DNA from: Mytilus californianus
Taxonomy: Eukaryota > Mollusca > Bivalvia > Mytilida > Mytilidae
DNA length: 64,000 nucleotides
Assembly (NCBI RefSeq): GCF_021869535.1
Contig: NW_026262712.1
Location: 69,100,100 to 69,164,099, forward strand
Direction of reading: 5' to 3'
The notes under the pieces were generated by a model. That model saw only the letters and a list, made by a program, of their open reading frames with translations, was not told the origin of the DNA and did no database searches. A program made the position numbers and the translations under genes. Below, in pieces: positions 23,220 through 35,394 of this stretch (within the stretch, counting starts at the first letter, position 1; every line of letters starts with the position of its first letter).

Positions 23220-23480
23220 ATGTGAAAGGGGGCGAAATATATCAAAGGGATATTCAAACTCTTAAGTTGAAACAAACTGACAATGGCATGACGAAATAAT
23301 AACATGAGAAACGACGATAAGATGAATAACTATAAATTAATAACAACATAGAAAACTAAAGAGTGAGCAATATGAACCCCACCTCAAAACCAGTGGTGGT
23401 CACAGGCGCACCAGAAGGGTAAGCAGACCTTGCGCTATATATCGCATCCGTTGTGTTTATTATCTATGTACGAACTCTAG
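23220..23480 (+). repeat. Dispersed mussel repeat (family D)
   Basis: Seen: GAGTGAGCAATATGAACCCC, ACCAGTGGTGGTCACAGGCG, CACCAGAAGGGTAAGCAGAC and TCGCATCCGTTGTGTTTATT. I recall this block order from mussel genomic repeats. No coding potential. Confidence 0.5.
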
Positions 23481-23819
23481 ATCTAATTCAATAGGTCTTT
23501 TTCTGGAAAAACTGGACGGGGTTGTGGTTACAACAATTGGAACATATTCATCGTCATCTGTGAAACTGATATTCCATAATGGTCAACCAACACGTGATGA
23601 CGTTCATACAATTTTCGACGGGATGCTTTCAACATCACTTATTGGAAGATTTGCAACAATACATGTAGCTTAATTGTAAGCAGCAACCTTTTATCAAGCA
23701 AGTAAATAATTATAGGAAATGAAAACTGTGATATATCGTATTAACTTGGAAATATATATTCTATATGCAGACGCTGCTGGAAAGTTAACAATATGGAAGC
23801 TACAATTATCTCTTTTTTT

Positions 23820-24839
23820 AGCTCACCTGGCCCATAGGGCCAAGTGAGCTATTCTCATCACTTGGCGCCCGTCGTCCGTCGTCGTCTGTCGTCGTCCGTC
23901 GTTAACTTTTACAAAAATATTCTCCTCTGAAACTACTTGGCCAAATTTAACTAAACTTGGCCAGAATCATTACTGAGGTATCTAGTTAAAAAAATGTGAC
24001 CAACGACCCCGCCTACTAACCAAGATGGCCGTCATGGCTAAGAATAGAGCAAAGGGGTAAAATGCAGTTTTTGGCTTATATCTCTGAAAATAAAGCATAA
24101 AGATCAAATCTGACAAGACAAAAATGTTCATCAAGTTAAGATCTATCTGCTCTGACATTTGTAGACAAATCAGACAATCAGTTGTTGGGTTGCTGCCCCT
24201 GAATTGGTAATTTTAGTGAAATTTTGCAGTTTTTGGTTATTATCTAAAATATAGTTATAGATAGAGATAAATTGTAAACAGCAACAATATTCAGCAAAGT
24301 ACGATCTACAAATAAGTCAACATGACAAAAATTGTCAATTGACCCCTTAAGGAGTTATTGCCCTTTATAGTCAATTTTTAACAATTTTTCTTAAATTTTT
24401 GTAATCTTTTACAAAATCTTCTCCACTAAATCTACTTGGCCAAATAGAATCAAACTTAGCCAAAACTTTCAATAGGGTATCTTAATTGAACAATAAATCC
24501 GATGACCCTGCCATCCAACCAACATGGCCGTCATGGCTAAAAATAGAAAATACGGGTTTAGTATAGAAGTCTATAGGGAAATTGTAAAAAAATAATTTCG
24601 AATGATTACAACTTGAAAATTATTTAAATAATGATAAGGGGTCTTCAGTAACTATTGTAAGACAACAATGGGATGACCAGCTTTTAATTCGACTACTTGG
24701 CCAAATTAAACCAAACTTAGTCTCAATCATTATTGGGGTATCTTATGCTATTTATTATGATTTTAACCTTTTTTTTACATGATTTCCAAAACCACAGTAG
24801 ATACAGGTGAGCGACAGAGGCTCTTGAGAACATCTAGTT
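23820..24839 (+). repeat. Bivalve AGCTCACCTGG repeat with three internal units
   Basis: Seen: starts AGCTCACCTGGCCCATAGGG, followed by a CGTCGTCCGTCGTCGTC run, and ends near ACAGGTGAGCGACAGAGGCT. The ends are weakly inverted (AGCTCACCTG / CAGGTGAGCG). Inside, CTACTTGGCCAAAT..CAAACTTAG..GGGGTATCTT units start near 23923, 24421 and 24683. The first two also share CATGGCCGTCATGGCTAA. Known to me as a very common interspersed repeat in bivalve genomes. Non-coding; it separates RT fragments 1 and 2. Confidence 0.8.
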
Positions 24840-24861
24840 CGAAATGTGTTAATTTGTTATT

Positions 24862-25220
24862 TTAGACATACTGAGCTGTATTTGTTGTATCCTTAATTTC
24901 AGATTTTATGGGATATATGCGTTCAGTATAGTCACAAAACTTTGCCTTATTTAGTGAGAGGACATCTTCTATAGAACGGAACGTGAAGTTGGAGGATAAT
25001 GATGGCTGTTTTTTATTATTCCTATGAAGATCCTTTATGTAGTAAACCTCATATAAATAAAAGAGTAGGTCGACAAGGAGAATATCACAGTTGGTACCCA
25101 TGGCATGCCAAATATTTGTTGAAAACACGTCCTCCAAATTTTGTAAATATGTTTTCAATCGAGAAATCAGACATCTTAATAATATCAATTTTATGGAGTT
25201 TTTTTTTTAAATGAAAGTGA
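24862..25220 (-). pseudogene. Penelope-like reverse transcriptase fragment 2
   Basis: Seen on the minus strand: HAMGTNCDILLVDLLFYLYE, FTFRSIEDVLSLNKAKF and IYPIKSEIKDTT. It is the same subfamily as fragment 1. Motif C is degenerate (SIED instead of YxDD), so it is dead. It is cut off at 24862, where the AGCTCACC repeat lies 20 bp away. Confidence 0.8.
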
Positions 25221-25244
25221 TTTTGTAATGGTACGAGTTATCCC

Positions 25245-25420
25245 TCCCAGGAAATTCCTGTACCAAATCAGGAATATAACAGTTGTTTTCCATTCGTTTG
25301 ATGTGTAAACGTTTGATCGTTTGATCTTTGCCATTTGAAGAGGAATTATCCGATTTGAACTTTCCTTGGAGTTCGGTATTTTTGTTATTTTACTTTTCCT
25401 AAGTCAAGATACTTGTATCC
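25245..25420 (+). repeat. Dispersed mussel repeat (family C) fragment
   Basis: Seen: TTCCTGTACCAAATCAGGAA, TATAACAGTTGTTTTCCATT, CGTTTGATGTGTAAACG and TTTCCTTGGAGTTCGGTATT. It shares its first blocks with 27950-28010 and the inverted copy at about 21075-21100. Confidence 0.65.
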
Positions 25421-26383
25421 ACGTTGACAATTCTTTTTTATGACACAAAGCAGGACAAATTCTTTCGATGTGTCTTATAGTTTGGAATGAGGATTTCTTG
25501 TGTAAATGGTATCAAAGTCAAATACTTAAAATAACTTCAAGTAGAAGGAGACTTTCATTGTCAGTACTCTTTGGAATTTTAAATTATCCCCATCTGATTC
25601 ACGCCGCTCCAAGAGTAGGTAGTTTCACAATAAATTTGAACCCCGGCTTTGATTGGTAACATGTCGTTGAACTTTCAAATCTATTTTTCTTAAATATGGT
25701 TTTTGTGTTTGCATTGACGATAAGATTTTATGAAAACAATACTTTAATGAATCAAAACACTGATTTCAGCATAACAGATTTGTCAAAATGTTTAATACAA
25801 AATAAGAACGCTATTATGAAAACCCATTTTGGACTCCAAAAATTTAATTTGCCTTCGAGATCACGAATTAAAACAAAATTTAATCTGTTAACGATAATTG
25901 ATTATGTGATTCCGAAACTGGGAAATTGGTTTCCATAGTTTTATATTATTGGAGATCACTGAAAAAAAATCCTTATTATAGATTGCTATTATTCGTGATG
26001 TCCTGAATGAAAGTTATGTTTTGTGAGAAACTAACGTTTGTATACGCTTTAACGTTAACCTACTTCTTGTACTTCATGTACTTTACAAAACTGTTCAAAC
26101 AACTAAACTCTGTGTTGCTACAAACACATATATTACAAAAGAAACCTTACATGATTTTGTCGGTCTCTTTCTACTTATGAGTCTTCTCTCATTTTATATC
26201 GTTAGCCTCTTTTTTACTTTAAATCTTGCATCTTTCAGGTAACTGTTAGTAATTATAATCTTCTGACGGTCGCGGGGAAATTGAACTTACGGAACGTGTT
26301 ATCAAATGAACATGATATACTCAAGCAGACATCACCTTTGACCTTGCCACAGTTGGCTCAACATTGACGTACCGGTATGTTTA
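25421..26383. other. Intergenic, nothing recognised
   Basis: Two chance reading frames (25468-25659 and 25696-25938) have no recognisable motif or splice context. No repeat ends were found before the foldback element starts at 26384. Confidence 0.5.
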
Positions 26384-27355
26384 AATGGCGGATCATGTGA
26401 AAATAAGAATGGTTCTATAGGGATTCACTTAACATCGATATACTTTTTACAAAAATATGTATGATTTTACAAAGTATCAGGATACCTCTTACAAACATCA
26501 TTATATTATTTTCAACCATCAGTATACATTTTATAAGTATCCTGGTAGTTTTGCCAGCATTCATATACTTTTGAGAAATCTGCAAAAGTTTGAAACAAGT
26601 ACCATTATATGTTTAATCAATATCATGATGCTTTTAAAATGTATCCCTATATATAACGAAAGCATCGGCATAATCCCAACAAGTGTTTGGATACAGATCA
26701 AATGAAGCGGTAGTTATAAGAAGTTTAAGTTTACTTACAAAAGCATAAGTATACTTTGAACAAGAATCATTATACTGTTTACTATCTGTTTACTAAAAAC
26801 ACGCATCAGTATTCTAAAATCATCGGTTTACTTTTAACAATATCAGTATACTAATAAAACAAACATCTGTCAGTGTACACTTTGGACAAATATCAGTATA
26901 TTTTAAACACGAACTTTACTGAAACGAAACATCTGCATTAATTTAGTATGTATCGGTATACTTATAAAAAGCATCGGTATGCTTAGAAAATGTATCATTT
27001 TACTTATTAAAAGCATTGGCATACTTTAAACAGGAATCAGTATACCTATAAAAATCATCAGTATACTTTATGAAGTATTATGAAAAAAGAAAGTGTGATA
27101 TGATTGCTAATGAGACAACAAGAGACCAAATGACACAGAAATTAACAACTATATGTCAACGTACGGCCTTCAACAATGAGCAATGCCCATACCGTATAGT
27201 CAGCTATAAAAGTCAGTATACCTATAAAACATATCGGTATACTTTTAACGAGTATCAGTATACTGGTAAAAGGCATCGGTATACTTAAAACAGGTATAAG
27301 TTTACATACAAAAAGCATGTGTATACTTTTAAAAAGTATCGATATACTTGAAAAC
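26384..27355 (+). repeat. FB1 left arm, degenerate ~21-bp tandem array
   Basis: Seen: about 35 imperfect units of the type (A)GTATCAGTATACTTTTAAA, alternating with AGCATCGGTATAC.., running from 26440 to 27355. A family B repeat interrupts them at 27085-27215. The first 120 bp is a unique terminal segment shared with the right end. Confidence 0.8.
27085..27215 (+). repeat. Family B repeat inside the FB1 left arm
   Basis: Seen: AAAGTGTGATATGATTGCTA, ATGAGACAACAAGAGACC, CAACGTACGGCCTTCAACAA and GTCAGCTATAAAAG. It lies inside the tandem array, so it inserted after the array was formed. Confidence 0.7.
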
Positions 27356-28228
27356 TTCTAATAATCGTCCGCCAAATGGACAAGGAAAAACGGCAGGATT
27401 TCAGGGGTGGTTGATATGTTGAAAGTTGAAATCATTAAGAATTAATTCCCTTCAATATATGGTTTTTGTGTTTTCAGACGACAGTACATTTTGTGGTGAC
27501 GCACAGTTCATAATTATAATATGGTGCACTGTATAGAATAACACCATTACAAATCATCTTCAATTTTATATTCTTGCACGTGTCTACAATAAAACAAATA
27601 TATTCCATTTTTTTTTTTTTGAATTTACCTGTGATAATTATACATCACAAAATAACGTCACTTTTTTGCGTTGACACATTCGTGTGACATGTGTGACGCG
27701 CAGTCTATACTTCGTTTGTGGTGTTATATTGTACTGTCATATATTCATGGTAGATGTCCGTTGTTATTCTGTGGTTTACATGATGTAATGTACTATTATA
27801 TTATCTATTTTTGAATTTCTCTGTCCTGAGTTTTCTTGCGTTTATTTGTACTTAATTCCTGTTACGTAATGTTGTCATTTTAGTGGTAATTTCAACATTG
27901 CCATATAAGCGGGAAATTTGGCTAGCCATTAAATCAGGTTCAACCCACCATTGGTTTCTTGCAATTTCCTGTACCAAGGAATATGGCAGTTGTTATCAAA
28001 TAGTCCGTTTCTATGTAAGTTGGCGTTTTTTATTGTGGCAGTTCAGTGTTTCTGTTATTCCGTTGTTTTCTTCTTATATTTTTTTTTCACTTCGGTTTTG
28101 GTTTATGACCCGGATTTGTTTTCGCAAAACCGATTTATGACTATTGAACAGCGGTATGCTATAATTACCTTTATTTTACTCAGATCAAAATATAGGTTTC
28201 TCTGCATACAATGTAGTTGTATGTATTG
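27356..28228. other. FB1 interior with family C repeat
   Basis: 27885-28170 is a plus-strand family C repeat (TTCCTGTACCAAGGAATATG, GCAGTTGTTATCAAATAGTC, GACCCGGATTTGTTTTC, GAACAGCGGTATGCTATAAT). The rest holds no gene. Confidence 0.65.
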
Positions 28229-28821
28229 TTTTCTCATAAAATAAACGCTTCAGTATCTAATTCATAATTTGTTTTCATTTTTCAGAAATAAAAGATAATT
28301 TACATGATTTATACCTTAAATTGTAAGTATTGTATAGCAAAATACTTCTATACCACTGATATTGAGACCGATAAATGACTAACCACCGCAGGTACCCTTT
28401 GAAGTCCAGATTAATTACAATGTTTGAAAAAAAAAGACTTATGAAAAAGAACTTACCAATAATATAGTAAACAAACTTAGCAACAACTTAGTAAGGAAAT
28501 TCTTGTTCATCAATTTAGTAATTGTCAATTAGTATCATTATACTTGCAAAAAGCATAGTATACATACAAAAGTCATTTGTATAATTTTAACTAGTATCAG
28601 TTTCCATACGATAACCATCTAAATAAAAACCTACAAAGAATTTGTTTTGTTAACACAATAACTTGATTTGAACAAATGAATCCTATATCTGATTAAAGAT
28701 CTTTAAGTTTACAAAAACGTCGTTGTAAAGAAGAAGTCTCAATGAGAACCTTGTAACCTCCCCCTCCCTGCCCTAAAAAAAATTACAATAAAAACATCAA
28801 TGCAAATGCAACATTAAACCC
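28229..28821 (+). repeat. 593-bp tandem duplication, copy 1
   Basis: Seen: the stretch starting TTTTCTCATAAAATAAACGC and ending ACATTAAACCC is repeated 603 bp further on with only a few differences (for example TTACAATG against TTACAGTG). A 10-bp spacer separates the copies. It includes a degenerate GTATCATTATACTT piece of the FB1 array type. Non-coding. Confidence 0.95.
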
Positions 28822-28831
28822 TACAAAAACA

Positions 28832-29424
28832 TTTTCTCATAAAATAAACGCTTCAGTATCTAATTCATAATTTGTTTTCATTTTTCAGAAATAAAAGATA
28901 ATTTACATGATTTATACCTTAAATTGTAAGTATTGTATAGCAAAATACTTCTATACCACTGATATTGAGACCGATAAATGACTAACCACCGCAGGTACCC
29001 TTTGAAGTCCAGATTAATTACAGTGTTTGAAAAAAAAAGATTTATGAAAAAGAACTTACCAATAATATAGTAAACAAACTTAGCAACAACTTAGTAAGGA
29101 AATTCTTGTTCATCAATTTAGTAATTGTCAATTAGTATCATTATACTTGCAAAAAGCATAGTATACATACAAAAGTCATTTGTATAATTTTAACTAGTAT
29201 CAGTTTCCATACGATAACCATCTAAATAAAAACCTACAAAGAATTTGTTTTGTTAACACAATAACTTGATTTGAACAAATGAATCCTATATCTGATTAAA
29301 GATCTTTAAGTTTACAAAAACGTCGTTGTAAAGAAGAAGTCTCAATGAGAACCTTGTAACCTCCCCCTCCCTGCCCTAAAAAAAATTACAATAAAAACAT
29401 CAATGCAAATGCAACATTAAACCC
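28832..29424 (+). repeat. 593-bp tandem duplication, copy 2
   Basis: Nearly identical second copy of 28229-28821. The near identity points to a recent event or to an unresolved assembly duplication. Confidence 0.95.
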
Positions 29425-29635
29425 CAAAATCAAAAGACGAATTTAATAATCAGATAATAAAAGTAAGGTTCGGTTGGTTAAGCTTGCAAAAGTATTTTTA
29501 TACCAAATTTTAAAAAAAATTGTGTTCTGCTTTAATTATTTTTTTCTTTTCATTAATTTATTTATGATATCACTTTTTTTTTAAATTGAAGATCTATTAT
29601 GTAAAAAGAATAAAAGGCATATATATATTCCAAAT

Positions 29636-29955
29636 AGATATAAGAAGATGTGGTATGAGTGCCAATGAGACAAATCTCCATCCAAGTCACAATTTGTAAA
29701 AAGTAAACCATAATGGGTCAAAGTACGGCCTTCAACACGGAGCACTGGTTTACACCGAACAGCAATCTATAAAGGGTTCCAAAAAATTACTAGTGTAAAA
29801 CCATTCAAACAGGAAAACCAACGATCTAATCTATATAATAAACGAGAAACGAGAAACAATTATGAACCACATCAACAAACGACAACCACTAAACAACAGG
29901 TTCCTGACTTGGGACAGGTGCAAAAAAATGCATGGGTTTAAACGTTTTAACAGGC
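29636..29955 (+). repeat. Dispersed mussel repeat (family B), good copy
   Basis: Seen: ATAAGAAGATGTGGTATGAG, TGCCAATGAGACAAATCTCC, CAAAGTACGGCCTTCAACAC, ATTACTAGTGTAAAACCATT and GTTCCTGACTTGGGACAGG. This serves as the reference for the other family B copies in the window. Confidence 0.8.
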
Positions 29956-30593
29956 GCCAAGTACAATTAATTTGAAAATTGACCAAAATGAACTATATTT
30001 TCCTCCGGCAGCCTGTTATAATTTCCTTCCATTTGGCACTAAAGGAGGAAGTTGTACAAATGATGTGCTATATAATATTTCTGTTAAAACTAGTCTTGAT
30101 GAATTTGAAAAGATGAAATTGTGTTTTCCGGTTGGAGGAACGTATGTTGTTATCAAGAAATGCCACCCTATCATCAAGAAATAATGATCCTTTGTTTATA
30201 CAGTGTAGTCTCCAAATCTTTATTCTGAGATGATTTCCACCCAGGCTAAATAAAATATAGTGTTGTTTCCCATCTCCAGTTTAAAAAAAAATATGAATAG
30301 GTAGTTGGCATATGTATATATATATATATATATTTTTAACAAATCTTCATTGAAAATATGGAAGAGGCACTGCGACTATAATGTTACTTGCTGCAAAAAA
30401 GCTAACAACTCTACGGGTCCTACAAATAGTATCAAGGGGATATGATATATGTTTTTGGCCATATCATAACAAAACTCGAAATTAGACCTTCGTAAGAAAA
30501 AGAGGTGTCGGGGTGGTTTTAGACATTTATTTTAACATTCGATGTCTATAACATAGCATTCTTATCTGTTCGATTACTTCGTACACTTGAAAT
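29956..30593. other. FB1 interior, small unassigned reading frame
   Basis: A 70-codon frame at 29972-30184 (with FPPAACYNFLPFGTKGGSC and a C-terminal KKCHPIIKK) matches no family I know and may be chance or an old retroelement piece. An (AT)n run lies at about 30313-30331. Nothing else. Confidence 0.4.
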
Positions 30594-30867
30594 TGATTTG
30601 ATTTGATTTTGATTTTTGGTGTATTTACGCCACCTTTAAGCACCACTTTTGGGCTATTTCGTGGCGGTCAATGTTTTTTTGGTGGAGGAAGCCGGGGTGC
30701 CCGGAGATAAACCACCGACCTTCGATAGGAAAACTGACAATCCTAGTCAATTAAGATTGGAGTCGAGTGCACCCGCACGAGGGGGTTTCGAACTCACAAC
30801 CTCAGTGTTGACTGGCTAGTGATTACAGTAGTAACTACTTAGACCACTCGGCCACCGTGGCCCCCTC
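30594..30867 (-). mobile_element. tRNA-derived SINE with short-repeat tail
   Basis: Seen on the minus strand: tRNA-like head GGTGGCCGAGTGGTCTAAGT (A box) and GTTGTGAGTTCGAAACCCCC (B box). These are followed by a body with CTCGACTCCAATCTTAATTG and GACCGCCACGAAATAG and a tail of ATCAAATCAAATCAA units. The head resembles a tRNA-Leu/Ser type. The same body occurs at 61185-61385. Transcribed by Pol III if active and moved by a LINE (known for SINEs). Confidence 0.85.
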
Positions 30868-30879
30868 ATACACTTGAAA

Positions 30880-31118
30880 TGTGTATTGTTTCACTACTAA
30901 ACTTTCTATTCTACTTACTAGTACACTTGGTACTATCAAAAACCTGGTAATGAATTGTTCATATAAGGCTTTTGAAAATACTGGAATTAATTACTTTTGG
31001 AGTGTCAAAAAATCGTTGGAAGTACTTGATAAATTGCATGCTTATATTGGTGATTTCGAATCTGTTCAAAGTTTTGATTTTTCTACCCTATATACCACAT
31101 TGCCTCATAATCTTATTA
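30880..31118 (+). pseudogene. Penelope-like RT, 5' half (motif A), split by insertion
   Basis: Seen: KLSILLTSTLGTIKNLV.., FENTGINYFWSVKKSLEVL, LHAYIGDFESVQSFDFSTLY and TLPHNLI, then the frame runs into a TIR element. The FDFSTLYTTLPH segment is RT motif A with the catalytic aspartate. The reading resumes at 33075 after the insertion. Confidence 0.88.
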
Positions 31119-33074
31119 CTGTGACTTGGCTATGTGTGTCGCTGTTTACCTTTACCTATTGTTCAACCAGATTGTACAATTGACAATACAATTGGGACAT
31201 CTAAATTGACCAGTTGGTATTGTTCATATTAGGTCTACCTTGATTCTACCTGTACAGTTTTTTATTCACCCTACCCAACCTTACAGCATATTTTTTTCCT
31301 GAATTTTTTTTTCACCTTGGGTTATTTTATAATAAAATTTATAGGGAAGAATATTTATTGGTTTTCATTGTTTTAAGCCCCCAATATAGATTATTAATCT
31401 AATTTTGACCAAATAATCTAAAACAGACAAAGATTTTCGGAACTGCAATTTAATATGTATGCAATTTTAACAGTTTTTACATAATAAATGAATCTCTAAA
31501 TTTTTAACCCTTATACATAGTATTGTCCAGTTGTCAGTGAAACATGTATAGCTATTCAGGTGTCTTCAGTTTCAGTTTTCAGATGGATATGTTATGTGTT
31601 TCTATAAAGTTTTTCTATGCAGTGTTTCTATATCCCTTCAAATTTTTCATTTTGGATTTTAATTCGCAGTGTTTGAAATCTGTTGGAATTGGTATTCAAT
31701 TTGCATAAAATATTGCGATTTATTTCATTTGAATTCAATTCTTAGATGCATTAAATTTGGCTTCTTAAAATGTGACTTTGAATGGATTGTGATGAATGTA
31801 TCAAGGAGGAAATAATTAATTCAAAATGTTTTGTTTGGCTTTCACATGATGATGTACATGTAAAAGCCAAAATATTTTTGGAGTATACTTGCAGTTTTTT
31901 TCTCTGAAATCTAATAGGATTTTTGTGCATAAAAAAAGTGTGTTCACTCACGGAAATTCACTTTTTTATAAGATGGGATCTAAAAGTTAAAAAAAAAATC
32001 AAAACTCAAATGCAAGTAGGAGAAATAAGTTCAACCAACATGTTTCTGTGTCTGTAAATGTTTAAATTATAAAATTCTGGATCTAAGATGAAGATAATTC
32101 ACCTGTTTGAATGGGATATATATCATGGAAATGAAATGAAATGTGAATACAGTGGATATAGTCAAATCTTAAGAGATAAATTGAATAATAAAAATAAAAC
32201 ATTCCAAAAAAATTCATTTTGAATGTGATATTGGAAATAATCATTATAAAATTCTTGATCTTATATTGTAAAATTGGAACATATATCATGGGAAATGAAA
32301 TAAAACGTGAATACTGTGGATTTAGTTAAATCAAGTGATATAGTGAAAATAGAAATAAAATATTCCAAAAAATTTGTAAAGTGAGGATAATTATTTTGAA
32401 TGTGATATCGGAAATTTTCAAAAATTACAAAATTCTGGATCTAATATAAAGACTCTGCACCTGTTCGATTGGGATATATATCATTGGAAATTAAACAGAA
32501 AACAATGGATATAGTAATCAAATCTAGTGATATAGTGAAAATTGTAAGAAAATATTCCAAAAAGTTAATAGAATTAGGAATATAGTTTAAAATGACTTCA
32601 AATATTGAAAACTGGAATACTGGATGGGACATCGAATATCAGTGTCAATAAATAAATAAATTATCCAGTTTATTCATGACTATTATTTTCAATATTTCAC
32701 TATGCATGAACCCTTTGTACAAGGCTCATGTCAATAAGTATTGAACAAATGTCTAACCGTAGGAATGGACTGATTTAGACGTTTTTGTAAAATTTAGATA
32801 AATCATAATTATATTGGAGATTGAAAACAATGAAAACCAAAAATATTTTCTTCCCTATCAATTTTTTAATAGAATAATCCTAGGTGAAGAAAACTTCAGG
32901 AAAAATGCATGCTGAAAGTTTGGGCTAGGTGAATAAAAAACTGTACAGGTAGAATCAAGGTAGATTTACATCTAACAATACTAACTGGTCAATTTAGATG
33001 TCCCAATTGTATTGTCAATTTTACAGGTTGAACAATAGGTAAAGGCAACAGCAACACCCATAGTCAAGTCACAG
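31119..33074. mobile_element. 1.96-kb non-autonomous TIR element, TTA target duplication
   Basis: Seen: about 300-bp inverted repeats. The left end CTGTGACTTGGCTATG pairs with the reverse complement of CATAGTCAAGTCACAG at the right end, and similarity runs on through CTTTACCTATTGTTCAAC, CAATTGGGACATCTAAATTG and CTTGATTCTACCTGTACAGT. TTA flanks both sides (31116-31118 and 33075-33077). Removing the element and one TTA restores continuity of the Penelope RT text between motif A and the segment after it, so the borders are well fixed. Known: 3-bp TTA/TWA duplications are typical of PIF/Harbinger; the family assignment is otherwise open. No transposase. Confidence 0.88.
32095..32640 (+). repeat. 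Diverged tandem units inside the TIR element
   Basis: Seen: three units of roughly 165-195 bp sharing GGGATATATATCAT(G)GAAA, AGTGATATAGTGAAAAT and ATTCCAAAAA. The first unit differs somewhat. Non-coding. Confidence 0.7.
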
Positions 33075-33835
33075 TTAGAAAAAATGCACACACCTGATTA
33101 AATAGGCATTTAAAATGTCGGAATGCGAATATATATGATCATACTTTTTTAGAACTATGTCAATTAGACCTGCTTTGATTCTATAAGTGCCCTTGAATTT
33201 TTACTAGATAACATTTTTATCGCTATAGAGATTCCGTTCACCAATTTCACGTCTGGTTATCGGAATTCCCATGGGCACTAACTGTGCAGCACTTATTGCG
33301 GGCCTGTTTCTGTATTGTTATGAGTTACAGTTTATGACTAAAATCAGCAAAGACCCATCGAAACAACATCTGATTCAAAACTTTAATAACACTTTTAGAT
33401 ATTCAGATGATATATTGGCTCTCAATAATGACGACTTCAGTATCTACATTAAAGAGATTTATCCTGCCGAACTGAATTTGAATAAAGCTAATACTAACAA
33501 TGAACACTGCCCTTTCCTGGATCTTGATATCTACATCTTTAACGGGACGCTTAATACAAAAATTTATAATAAAAGAGATGATTTTCATTCCCTATTATTA
33601 ATTATCCATTTTTAGATGATGACGTTCCCTTGTCACCATCTTATGGTGTTTATATATCTCAACTTGTTCGATTCGCTCGTGTTTGTAACAACGTATTTGA
33701 TTTCAACGAAAGAAATCTCTGTATTACTAAAAAAAATATTACACTGGGGTTTTCGATATCACAAACTAGTCAAAACATTTACTAAATTTTATCATCAATA
33801 CAAGTACATCATTCGTAATTATAAATCAACATGAA
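33075..33835 (+). pseudogene. Penelope-like RT, 3' half (motifs B and C)
   Basis: Seen: GIPMGTNCAALIAGLFLYCY (motif B), FNNTFRYSDDILALNNDDF (motif C, YSDD intact) and IYPAELNLNKANTNNEHCPF. A frameshift near 33590 follows, then in other frames LSPSYGVYISQL and GFRYHKLVKTFTKFYHQYK (thumb). Several frameshifts and stops occur between 33080 and 33240. No GIY-YIG motif is visible between the thumb and the 3' tail. Confidence 0.9.
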
Positions 33836-34700
33836 GACATTTTATACGTTAAAGTATTTCACATCCAATATTTTATGGTAATATTCTTTACAAAGCACAA
33901 AAATGTCGGCATTCACCTCAAAAGCTAACCAAACCTTTAAACAGACTTATTCGGAAATGATATAGTAACGATACTGTTGTCAGGTCATTAAGGATTGCAT
34001 ATTTTGGTATTATTATTGAATCACTTATAGGGTCTTTGCATCGGAAATAAACACTATTATTCTAAAACCAGTTGTTGGCATAATACGGGTTATGTTCTTC
34101 TCATATATTTTCTGATTGTATGATAATAAACCCCTAACGGGAGGGATTGTACTTGATTTTCATATGATGAAGACATAATCTTTCAATCAGTTGAATTGAG
34201 GTCTGCAGCTGGTATGTTAGTAACTGCTAGTAGTCCTTTGCTAATTTATGTATCATTGTCATTTTGCTTAGTTTCTTTTGTTACCTATTCTGACATCGGA
34301 CTCGGACTTCTTTTAAACTGAGTTTTACTGTGCGTATTGCTATGTGTTTCTTTATTCTACGTTGGCTAGAGGTATAGGAGGGATGAGATCTCACAAAACA
34401 TGTTTAACCCCGCCGCATTTTTGCGGCTGTCCCAAGTCAGGAGCCTCTGGCCTTTGTTCGTCTTGTATGTTTTTTAATTTTAGTTCATTTATATGTTTTG
34501 GAGTTAAGTGTGACGTCCATTTTCACTGAACTAGTACACAATTTTATATAGCTGAGGACCACCTCCGGGTGCGGGATTTTCTCGCTGCGTTGAAGACCCA
34601 TTGGTGGCCTTCGGCTGTTGTCTGCTCTTTGGTCGGTTTGTTGTCTCTTTGCCATATTCCCCATTTCCATTCTCAATTTTATTGCAACACAATTAGTAAA
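33836..34700 (+). repeat. 3' tail of the Penelope-like element
   Basis: Seen: CCCCTAACGGGAGGGATTGT, GACATCGGACTCGGACTTCT, CCCCGCCGCATTTTTGCGGC, TGTCCCAAGTCAGGAGCCTC and CTTTGGTCGGTTTGTTGTCT, ending near CATTCTCAATTTTATTGC. I recall this order as a very common mussel repeat end. It follows the RT in the same orientation, so it is most simply its 3' UTR. Short pieces of it recur near 3225-3310 and 45730. Confidence 0.65.
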
Positions 34701-35394
34701 AGAGTGATTAAGAATACATATAACTGTTTTGTATTCAACATTTTTTGGTGAAAACAATGAAGATAAGTTGGTTAAAAAAGACCCTCAGGGGGTGGGAGGT
34801 ATTGAAAGTTACCGGTTTTTATAACATTTTTATCGCATTGAACAATTTCCTCACTTATAAATGCATTATGAAGTTTGTATTAGTAAACTCATAATAAGTA
34901 AAAGTATACATATGCATTTATCAAGTATCACTACGAAAGTCCAAAAGTCTGAAAAGACCAATTTTTGTCTTGATTTGCATGAACTATTACTCGACATTCT
35001 CAAAAAAGTATGACTTCTGTCATGATTTTTCTTGACAAATTCTGACTTATAACAGATGTGTATGGAATTTACTCAACAAATTCTCGACATTTGAATACTG
35101 TCTTGAAATTTTTCGACAGGTTCTCGACAATCTTTTTTTTTCTGAGTATAGCTTGACATATTCTAAACATTGTGAATTGTGTCTTGAATTTACTTGACAA
35201 ATTTTAAGCTTTACAAATCATGACCAATATACATGATTGATATTTTGGTTTAATTCTTTTTATAGAATATACTGTTATTTCAAGTTACACTTATTACAAC
35301 AAAAACCAAAATTGGGAATTTAAATATTTTTTATAATTAAAAATGTGTGTCTTTCTGTGTTGTGATGTTACATTATTGTTTCAGAAAAAGGGTG

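Noticed and set aside
29972-30184. 70-codon frame as a gene
   Set aside because: No known motif, no splice context, and it sits directly after a repeat copy inside FB1. Left as unassigned.
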